In this document: positions 56,300-64,000 of the stretch, piece by piece
How the letters are laid out: the number at the start of each line of letters is the position of its first letter
Numbering within the stretch: position 1 is the first letter of the stretch
Assembly: GCA_047495785.1 (NCBI GenBank)
Contig: JBLDXI010000011.1
Coordinates: 930,001 to 994,000 of the forward strand
DNA: 64,000 nucleotides
Reading direction: 5' to 3'
Source of the DNA: Lepidodermella squamata
Lineage: Eukaryota; Gastrotricha
Notes under the pieces: model-generated
Told to the model about the DNA's origin: nothing
Database searches by the model: none
The model's input: only the letters and a program-made list of their open reading frames with translations
Position numbers and translations under genes: made by a program

Positions 56300-57131
56300 C
56301 CTCGCTGTTCTGTCGCTTTCGCCGTTACGTCGACAGCTGTTATCATTTTCGCTGTTTTGTCGCGTTCGCTGTTTTAGACAGTCGCTGTTCTGACGTCCTG
56401 CTTATCCAATATAACCGAAACGTTGGAATAAATGCGTTACGTTTTACATTTCGTAAACAACATTTACTCAAAGAAACTTGTAATGCGTTAATTCATTTTG
56501 AACAAGCGTTAACTCATTTAGAAAAATGAATGGGATTGGAATTCTCTTGCCGCAATGTTGTTACTCTATCAGAATGAAACAGGACAAGCATTCTGCGTGA
56601 GAAAAATGTTTTTCAGGAATATTCTTGGAATGGTGACAAGTGAAAATATTCCAAAGTTGCGATTAAGACAACTAAACAGCGCTAATATAAACTAACTTAT
56701 TTAATTCTCGAGCACATCTCAATTTTATTGTCCTAAATTAAAAAATTGATAGGTTTCTATTCGTTTTATTACGATCTATCAAAAACATAGGCCGATAGAT
56801 TCACCAGTAAGACCAGCCAGTAATACGTGTCGTCACGAGGAACAGATGACGATTATTCATAGAAGAATGTTCTTTTGAAATGTTGAGAGAGTAAAGAATG
56901 ATAGAGCAAGGAAATAAATGAAATTTACCTCTTCAAAAAATCACATTTAAAGTAGTCTATGATAAAGTTTATTTTGCAAGAAAAAAAGAACGCGAGAAGT
57001 TTAAAAGCAAAAGTACCATATTATCTTGTCAGCATTGGAAATGTAAAACTTATTGATCTTCTCATTCGTTCGTTTAAAAGACTATTCTTAGCATTAACGG
57101 CTGTTTTAGGTCACATTTTGAATGATTAGCA

Positions 57132-58086
57132 CTAGGAATTGTTCCCTGTGCATTTTTCGACTGTTAGTCCGTACACACTGACAGTTGAGGTTGCCGGCAC
57201 CGCGCTCGCTGGAGTAGAGCCGAGAGCCTGGCAACAGGCGCCGTAATTGGCAAAAGAATAGGTTGTGGGCGAAACCTTGATTGTCTGTTTAAAGTTTCAC
57301 GGTCATACAGAGCTGTATTGTAAATTGCATATTATGATCTTACCACACCGCTTGTTAGAAGGACGTCGGATGAACCACCAGCTGTATGCGGAAAACGGAC
57401 GCAGTTGCCGGTCGTGGCCGTGGCAGATGTCCCGGTAACCAGATAGGGCGTCGAGGAAGCGGCACCGATGCAAACCGTTGCATAGGCTACCGGTGGGCCC
57501 GTGATAACAGCTTGCTCGTACATAATGTTCGCGGTTGTTGGAGTTGTCGCGGCACAGCATAGGGCAAAGGTAGTGTACGTGTTCGGGGTTGGTGTTACTT
57601 GCTGGAAAATGCATTAATATGTCAAAGAGAATGCGATCTTAGTGTGTCCATACTGTTGCGCCAGTTAATTGGGTACAGGCTCCCGCGTTATCGATGCAGA
57701 ATTTCAAATTCGTCTGGCTGGTACCCGAACCGCCTTGGGTCGTTATTTGACAAAGATTGTAGACGGGCTAGATAATACGATTGAAATTAGCGTTTCACAA
57801 CAACGACATCCAATTAGGGGAAGAAATAAATACATAATCCGCCATGGCACAAATAGTTGATGCAAAAAAGAATTACAGTTGTTAAGCAGCTTTTAGTGCT
57901 ATCTGTGCACGCCTGGGTAGAGGTAACGCATTGGTTCGGAGATGAGCAAGTCGAAGTTGAAGCTGCGCATGATTGACCGGAAGGGCAAGATGACGAGCCG
58001 GTTGGGCATGGAGTTGAAGTTGATGCAGGGCATGCGTTTGCTGCTGCAATAACAATCGCAAATATCACCCCTCCTGAGATAACCAT
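57132..58086 (-). CDS. Secreted cysteine-rich protein, four exons, copy 2 (U2)
   Basis: Exons on the minus strand are 58086-57877, 57767-57654, 57601-57344 and 57284-57132, with GT-AG phase-0 introns as in copy 1. The 244-residue product (signal peptide, 18 Cys) is identical to that of copy 1 by hand comparison. Six coding bases differ: three in exon 1 (Ala, Pro and Ser codons), one in exon 3 (Ser) and two in exon 4 (Gly and Val). All are third-position synonymous changes. Intron 2 is more changed (several substitutions and a length change), though its GT and AG are kept. TATA box and 5' UTR are conserved. Confidence 0.75.
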
Positions 58087-58154
58087 TTTATATTGAGAGC
58101 TGAAGTGATTGAAATGAAAATGAAATCGTGAGAATAAAACTGCAAGGATCGCGA

Positions 58155-58162
58155 TTTATATA
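58155..58162 (-). promoter_or_regulatory. TATA box of the U2 Cys-rich gene
   Basis: TATATAAA on the minus strand, 69 nt before the ATG, as in the U1 copy. Confidence 0.6.
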
Positions 58163-58669
58163 CTATAACTGGGGTTGTCGGCCATGTCGAACCGTCACTG
58201 CAGAAACTGAAGTGAAGAATTATTGCTGAGATTTGAGGAGACGCTTTAATTCATAAAAATTAGCGTTGCTCTTAGTCAGGACAGAAAGAGACCACAGGAC
58301 TGATAAATCTTGGCGTGCATATCAGAAGTAGATCTTGAAGAAACGCTCACGTCAGACTGCCGAAGAACAAAAACGGGATGCATCTGGGTTGGATGTAGAT
58401 CAGAAGTTTATGTCATGTAGCTGTGAAATAGACGCGTCAGACATGTAGTGAAGATGCATCTTTCCTATTCAATAGTTGCAAGTATCTTGGATGAAAGATG
58501 AATCCTACACGTTCAGCTGGGTTCACGGACTCGGCGATGTCGCGCGTGTCGCCATTTTCGCAACATTGTCGCATGTTGCGTCGCGAAGTTGAAAATCGTT
58601 GATGGTGATATTATGCCTTTTACCCTTGCGGGTTTAGGGTACTGTGGACGACGAGGGATCAGCTTCGGC

Positions 58670-59235
58670 GTCCGACTGTTGCATTTTGAACAACAGTTGG
58701 AAACAGTTGGAAAAAATTCGTCATAATTGTTTTTCCTTTTTCCCGCACTTGCGCAGCCGATGATTGGGGGTCGGACGGAAATGACAAGGACATGACAAGG
58801 AATTAAGCCACAGAAACAGTTTCTCGCGCACGACAGAATTTCAATCTATCCGCAAATTCATCTCAATAAACAACCAAAAGGGGACATATTTTCCATATCC
58901 TACCGCCGTCCTACTTCGCTCTCTGATATCGAGCCTTCCGCGCCAGAACAGTGTGACGGAAATAGAAACAAATGGCGTAATGCATTAAATGCGCAGAAAA
59001 ATCTGTACTGTTTAAACAGTTGCACATTTACAGCCAAATGTCTGTGTTGATCTGCAATGTGACCTGAGCGTGATTTGATGCATTAGATGCGCAGAAAAAA
59101 ACTGGCGTTCAACTTTTTTCCAGCGATCAGGCACGCGACTGACTTGGCGGAGATGCAACAATTAGTTTTACGCTATTTGGTTTTTTTCCGGCACACTGTT
59201 CCGGCGCGGAAGGCGCGATATAGGCCCAGCTCCGC
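58670..59235. mobile_element. 566-bp U2-specific insertion (composite inverted-repeat elements)
   Basis: U1 reads continuously across this point, and CGGC is shared at both junctions. The insert contains a pair of inverted repeats of about 55 bp (about 58928-58983 and 59165-59222: CGCGCCNGAACAGTGTGNCG), TGCATTANATGCGCAGAAAA direct repeats, and at one side CCGTCCTACTTCGCTCT, which matches the end of the MITE at 56152-56299. It is probably two small elements, one nested in or abutting the other. Confidence 0.65.
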
Positions 59236-60487
59236 CGGCCTGGGCAATAGGCATACGTCGTTGTGTTGTTGGTAGAAATTGGGGCTCTACGCGATTCACG
59301 GCCTACGCAAGTTGGCCTGCGTATGTTTGATAAAATGGTAAACAATTTCGTCCAACAATATTTCAGGCGTAGCTTGATTTATTTCAATGATTCATTCAAG
59401 TCACTGTTTTAACAGTTGCACTGCTGAGTGTGACCTGAGCGTGATGTCTGTCATAATTATAGTGTGTATATTCCATGATAATCGACATGACCGACCTACA
59501 CGTTTGCGATGGATGACCCATATTGAAAATGTATGTTCTCCATGGCTAGTCTGTTTACAGATTATCTTTTAGCGGAACCAAATCGGCACTTTGCGGAACT
59601 TATTTTCAGGTAAGCGAAAGGTCGCTTTTTGAATAATACTGTGAAATTGAGGCAATGCATGAATCTATAGTAAAGAATGCGTCTTTTACAGATTTTACGC
59701 TGAATTTGATGATTCAAATTATGCTGATAAATCGTGACATTCTTGAAAGCTTCAATAAGTGGCTCTAGGCCTATGAAAAATCCGAAGTTGGGTTCTGCTA
59801 ACAGGCAAATTTTGTACCGCTACAGTCAAATTAGGTTACGCTAAAAGTTATTTCAGAGCAATTTTAAGCTATTATCAGCACAAATTCCTGAATAAATCAT
59901 CGAAATTTGAGCTCGCTTCGCTCACATATTTAGGAGTTTTTATCTCCCGCCTCCCGCCACTTCAAATATTTGTAGAAAGAGGGGAATGCTTTTGCTATTG
60001 CTATTTGTATCGGTATACAATTCGTGCAATTTTCGGACAGTAAAATTCCGGTAAATATAAGACTCGTAAACGCCGAATGCTTTGGGTAACACAATGCCGC
60101 CGCGCGCTGTATAATCCCACCTGTATGAATACAAACTCTGAGAAATTTGAAAAACAAATTGGAAATGCTGAATCATGCTGCATGAAAAGTTCTGAATCAG
60201 CATGAAATTGCGAACTTCATCGTCCAAGACGGGTGAGTCATATAATACAGTGCGTTTCAGAATTACATGCCCGGTACTTCCTTGTTTGTGTTGTTTTTTC
60301 TAATGTTGTGAATATTCACCATATTCACGTTGCTGTTGCTATTATTATACGCATATACGCACAAAGTGAAGAATTGAGCGATATTCGCGATATCGTGGAT
60401 ATTGACTCTCTTAACAAGCAAAAGCATTCATTTCAAAGCCGGAAACCAGAATCTGAATAAGCAATTAATACCGTATTACCGCGCTTG

Positions 60488-61500
60488 TATAACAGTTGAA
60501 ATCAGTTGGAAAGGCTCTCAACTGCAAAGCATAACGATCTAATAAAGGAACAGCGAACAATTCACCACTTTCAGGCGGCCCTTTTTGGCTGGCGGCCTTT
60601 AGGCACGTGCCGTCTATGCGTTAATTCGGCCCTGGGTGACGGACTACCTACGCTGCGCGTTTCAAAAAGCGGCATGTCTCATGCATATCAGACTAGTGGG
60701 GCTGACGCGACTTGACCTTGCTTGCCTTCACCTATAGCCGCATGTCATCTCCTGCCATGGCCTGTCGGAATGAGGTCCATTCGGCATGGCCCCTTTTGCC
60801 GTTGTGTCGTATTGCGTGGAACCCCAGTAATATCTCGTCTTTCCCATTTAGTCTGTCTGGTTGGAAACGGTTAAAAACACAGCTTTTATCTTAATTTGAG
60901 AACCTGACATGAACAAGGTTCATAATAGATGTTCTCATCTATTCTCTATACTTCAATAGCTAATTACAATAGTAATAGTAATATATTGCTCCATTGAAGT
61001 TAATTGGCGTTGCTTGTCAACGCAACTTGATTAATTATTTGAGACCTTACTTAAGCAAGTTTTTCATTTCGAAAATACCGTTCGTGCTATTGTCTTGCAA
61101 CTTTGAGATTAAAGAGGAATTATTTCCAAGTAAACATGTAGAACCACTCAGAGAATTGAGAAACAGCACAAATGCGTGTTTTGTCTAATAGAGCCTTTCA
61201 ATAATACAATAGATACCCGTCTCAACATAGCTTATGCTATTGTTATCCTTAATATAACTCGCCATCAGTAAACAAAGTGCTTTTGTGACTTAGTAAACAA
61301 GTGCGTAACACATTTGCTGCAGAACGTCCGCGCCGTACACATCCTCGATAGCAGATAGCACCTGCTAAAGGCTAAAGCCGGCGCACCATCGCGCACGACA
61401 ACAGGCGGCTTAGGTTGCTCTACACCTATGATGAAGTGGAGTTCAGGATATTAAGGCGGATTAAGGACACACACTTACCGCACACTCGCAGATAAGCATC
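60488..61500 (+). repeat. Module X, right end of U2
   Basis: Reverse complement of 51231-52283 over nearly its full length, with a short deletion near 61190-61200. Confidence 0.85.
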
Positions 61501-61527
61501 CTAGATAAGCAGATAAGCAGCAGATAA

Positions 61528-61735
61528 ACGTTTGACGTTTGAAGTATTTTGCCATTTGTTGTTAAGCCACTCGGAACGGAAATACTGCAATAAAGCCTCG
61601 GCTTCTGGGACACATTGTGACATTTGTAGCGCCCATTGTTGTAATTGCAATTTAAAAGTGTTTCCGCTAACGCACTCACGAACTAGTCACAATACGTTCA
61701 CGTCGCGGAAGAACTCGCACTTTGGTTTTTTTTGG
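61528..61735 (+). repeat. Direct copy of the 44139-44340 segment
   Basis: Starts TTGACGTTTGAAGTATTTTG and ends CGCACTTTGGTTTTTTTT. It is followed immediately by the inverted LINE RT fragment. Confidence 0.8.
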
Positions 61736-62475
61736 TAGGTCATGACTCCTACGAATCTTCTTTTTCCCAGTGGCACAAGTTTCGCCCCTGTCGCTGAGCA
61801 GAATCGTTGTTGCACCGCATTCAGCTTCTCGAGGACACTCTCTGAGGCCGCAAACGTGTACGGGACCATACCGAATTCGATAAAGGGTAGCACATAAGTT
61901 TTGTAGGCATTTTCGAGTTGCTGTAGAGATAGGTTGGGTGATCGCTTTTCTCGCTTGCCTCACTTTTTTCGTTATTCCATTGATAGGCCAGTATCCAGGA
62001 CTAGGCCTAGTAAGGTCGTTGTTTCTGCACCAGCGTGATCTACAGGATTTGGGTCTTCAGCTGTCTGACTTCTTGCGCTGCACCTAAAGCGTGGGTACGA
62101 GAACGTGGTATCGATGCGCTTTTTTGGGTCCATCGACACCCGGTGCGACTGCGCCCACTCGGTTGCGTTTGCCTCTGCGATGTCGACGTTGGCCTGTGAT
62201 GAGCTGCCGAAGTTAAAATCGTCGGCGAACGTGTAAGGCTCTGGTGGGTCGTAGTCGATTTCTTTATTCGGCCGGGTCACCGAGCGACTAATTCCACCAT
62301 AGAATACGAGCCATAGCGATGGTCCTAGTGCGCTGCCCTGGCATATTCCTGCGGCTTCTGGACGATCACTTGATGCTGCACCCGCCACTAGTACGCGGAA
62401 ACATCCATCAGTTAGGAATGATCGAATGAGGGCATGGACTTTTCCTCGGATGCCGGCTCTCCACAGTATTTCGAG
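61736..62475 (-). pseudogene. LINE RT remnant, inverted copy of 49490-50260
   Basis: The minus strand contains ICQGSALGPSLW, YTFADDFNFGSS and the frame-changed FAASESVLEKLNAVQQRF block, nearly identical to 49490-50260. It lacks the last 95 codons of that copy. It shares the same frame break, so both derive from an already dead copy. Confidence 0.8.
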
Positions 62476-62644
62476 CAGCAGCGTGCAGATCGATTCAATA
62501 TCTGCGTATCGATTTTCGAATTCTAAGATTTCTTAATACATTTAATTGCTGAGGAGCGTACTCCCAGATTATTTATTCCAATCTCGAACAACTGGTGTCA
62601 TCGCTCACTAAAACCTGCTAACTACCGATTACCAGCTTGGCGAG
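62476..62644. other. Short gap before the LINE frame
   Basis: A possible LINE 5' UTR. No promoter motif was recognised. Confidence 0.3.
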
Positions 62645-64000
62645 ATGAATCCTGAATCCTTTCTGTTGTTGTCGATTTTCGGCTTGACAACGACGCTATG
62701 GATTGTCGACGTGTCGATAATGGGGTCGTCTTCCAATGTTGCCCTCAATACTTGGACAAGTTTCAATGGAAAGACGAACACTATCATGCCACACGTGGCA
62801 CGAGCTGAAAGCGTGTTGCCAATCACGTGTTGTCTACAACCGATCAAAACAACAACGACGGCTGCTACTGTGAAACCGGACCATACCCAACCTCACCCTC
62901 GAGTGATAGTGGCCAGGACAGCACCGCCAAATGGCGAACATCTGCTCGTTTTCTTCACAACGATTCCGCGAAACCCATTCACAGCACCGGATTCTAGCTC
63001 ACGTAAAAACTTTCTTTGCTTATTTATGATGCTTCTACTCCGAAGTGGAGACATAAACTTAAATCCCGGTCCTGAAAACAAACTGGTTCTATTTACGGAA
63101 ATTACGAAATTAACTCGATCAAATGACTCATATTTTTCTATTCAATGCTTCAATCTGCGAGGACTACGTAGCAAAATATTTTATATGCTCTCATTTCTCG
63201 ATGTTATAAGGCCCGACGTTCTGATGTTTTGTGAAGTGAATATGCCTGACGTTAGCGAAGTAAGCAAAAATAGGCCTAGTGCGATTGCTAGCGACATTGA
63301 AGAAAATTTCCCCTCTCACAAAGGCTACTGGAAACTACGTCCGGCAACGGACAATGTGAATCAGAACGTGGGTGGTGGAGTTGGAATTCTTGTAAGCAAA
63401 TCGTACCTTGTGTTAGATGATGCCTCTATTCCTTGTGCTTACATTGAGAATGTCACTGTTCTTGTAAAGGCTGATAAAGGAGGAACCACTGCTATCACCT
63501 GTGTCTACAGACCAAAATTCACTGAACCAACCGACGATGATTACTTTTTACTTCATGATCTCTTTGCGAAAGTTAAGGCCCGTTTTCCGACTGCTCAAAA
63601 TAACGTTTTTGGGGGTGATTTTAACCTAAATCTCATGAATATTGACAATGAACACGACTTCAAGGGAGTTATCAGCCCGCTGGGACTAGAATTGAGCTTT
63701 ACAAGAACAATAACTAGGCCAGCTTCGAATACAATGCTCGACTACTTTTGTACAAATTTTAGTTCGAAAAAAATCGCGCTCACAGGAGCGACCGAAGGAG
63801 TTAGCGATCATCGAGGAATCGCCATGGTGGTAACAACAGAAAAACCAACGATTGCTGAGCAATTGAATTCCCTCGGCAAGGATTACTCAAAACTAAACAA
63901 ATACCGATTTGTGGACGGGCTGCGCAAACGACTAAACTACCCCTTTTCATCAGACAAGAGCGCTGAACAACTTCTTGAAGAATTGAATAGGGCGATTGTT
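62645..64000 (+). CDS. LINE (CR1/L2-like) protein, 2A-like motif plus APE endonuclease; continues past the window
   Basis: The frame is open from an ATG at 62645 (stop at 62609-62611 upstream) to the last base: 452 codons, no interruption. Residues 1-130 are Thr/Ser-rich with hydrophobic stretches. LLLRSGDINLNPGP ends at residue 143. It matches the 2A-like D-x-x-x-N-P-G-P signature at which ribosomes can skip a peptide bond, although the usual Glu is Asn here. The APE-type endonuclease follows: FNLRGLRSK (about 169), PDVLMFCEVN (catalytic Glu about 197), GGGVGILV, GGDFNLN (Asp about 325) and VSDHRG (His about 389). This enzyme nicks target DNA during retrotransposition; the RT domain should lie beyond 64000. 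Intactness suggests a young element. Confidence 0.85.
   Translation, partial: MNPESFLLLSIFGLTTTLWIVDVSIMGSSSNVALNTWTSFNGKTNTIMPHVARAESVLPITCCLQPIKTTTTAATVKPDHTQPHPRVIVARTAPPNGEHLLVFFTTIPRNPFTAPDSSSRKNFLCLFMMLLLRSGDINLNPGPENKLVLFTEITKLTRSNDSYFSIQCFNLRGLRSKIFYMLSFLDVIRPDVLMFCEVNMPDVSEVSKNRPSAIASDIEENFPSHKGYWKLRPATDNVNQNVGGGVGILVSKSYLVLDDASIPCAYIENVTVLVKADKGGTTAITCVYRPKFTEPTDDDYFLLHDLFAKVKARFPTAQNNVFGGDFNLNLMNIDNEHDFKGVISPLGLELSFTRTITRPASNTMLDYFCTNFSSKKIALTGATEGVSDHRGIAMVVTTEKPTIAEQLNSLGKDYSKLNKYRFVDGLRKRLNYPFSSDKSAEQLLEELNRAIV

Larger units (their letters stand above)
53242..56402 (-). mobile_element. MULE-A, U2 copy
   Basis: The TSD TATCCAAT (53234-53241 and 56403-56410) and TIRs are as in U1, allowing one base change at the distal end. 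It contains a later 148-bp MITE in one TIR (56152-56299). The transposase is disrupted. Confidence 0.85.
51231..61500 (-). mobile_element. Unit U2: inverted 10.3-kb counterpart of U1
   Basis: Module X in minus orientation (51231-52283) and plus orientation (60488-61500) bound an interior of about 8.2 kb that is the reverse complement of U1's interior. Both ends share the outer sequence GGATGCTTATCTGCGAGTGT, so U2 keeps full-length ends that U1 lacks on the right. Extra length relative to U1 is accounted for mainly by a 566-bp insertion (58670-59235) and a 156-bp MITE plus TSD (56152-56307). No flanking TSD was identified. Confidence 0.75.

Noticed and set aside
34115-61500. Inverted units as a simple assembly artefact (one haplotype joined to its reverse)
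   Set aside because: The units differ by private insertions with TSDs, a 49-nt deletion and scattered substitutions, and their spacer is unique. An artefact cannot be fully excluded without reads.

Overview
The window looks like a repeat-rich stretch of an invertebrate animal nuclear genome. Genes have GT-AG introns of about 40-210 nt, and there is a tRNA-derived SINE, APE-type and RTE-like LINE fragments, and several DNA transposon superfamilies (MULE, hAT, pogo/DDE_1). A block of five TTAGGG repeats is present. No bacterial operons, rRNA or CRISPR were seen. The phylum cannot be fixed from the sequence; TTAGGG excludes little. Everything below was read by eye: boundaries come from matching inverted repeats and target-site duplications (TSDs), and no database was searched.

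Region 1 (1-34,100) holds almost no host genes. A protein C-terminus with an AT-hook enters from the left (1-168). A chain of short exon-like segments lies at 3.8-4.8 kb. The rest is a mosaic of mostly non-autonomous elements, many with clear TSDs: a SINE (6433-6650), hAT-like elements (7288-7753, 18483-20890, 29579-32232, 33290-33691), TA-flanked elements (14531-17852, 23585-24159), and elements with 8-9 bp TSDs whose terminal inverted repeats (TIRs) are built from short tandem sub-repeats (19161-20611, 30187-31996, 32315-33198). There is also a 2.9-kb palindrome (22373-25306) with arms of about 600 bp.

Region 2 (34,100-61,500) is dominated by two related 9-10 kb units in opposite orientation, U1 (34115-43297) and U2 (51231-61500). 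Each is bounded by inverted copies of a module of up to 1 kb (module X). Each carries (a) a four-exon gene for a secreted cysteine-rich protein of 244 aa, (b) a FLYWCH-type Mutator-like element (MULE) with 8-bp TSD, (c) a small hairpin element and (d) scrambled RTE-like LINE pieces. The MULE transposase keeps a candidate catalytic triad in U1 but has a 49-nt frameshifting deletion in U2. By hand count, the cysteine-rich gene differs between units at six coding positions, all synonymous, while its short introns differ more. That suggests both copies have been kept under protein-level selection. The 8-kb spacer between units holds a second, decayed MULE, a DDE_1 (pogo/CENP-B-like) transposase remnant abutting a Ulp1-protease-like fragment, a LINE reverse transcriptase remnant, and a second copy of the 19.2-kb element.

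Region 3 (61,500-64,000) repeats spacer sequence (61528-61735 direct, 61736-62475 inverted LINE RT). It ends with the intact 5' part of a LINE protein (62645 to the window end) that has a 2A-like GDINLNPGP motif just before an APE endonuclease domain.
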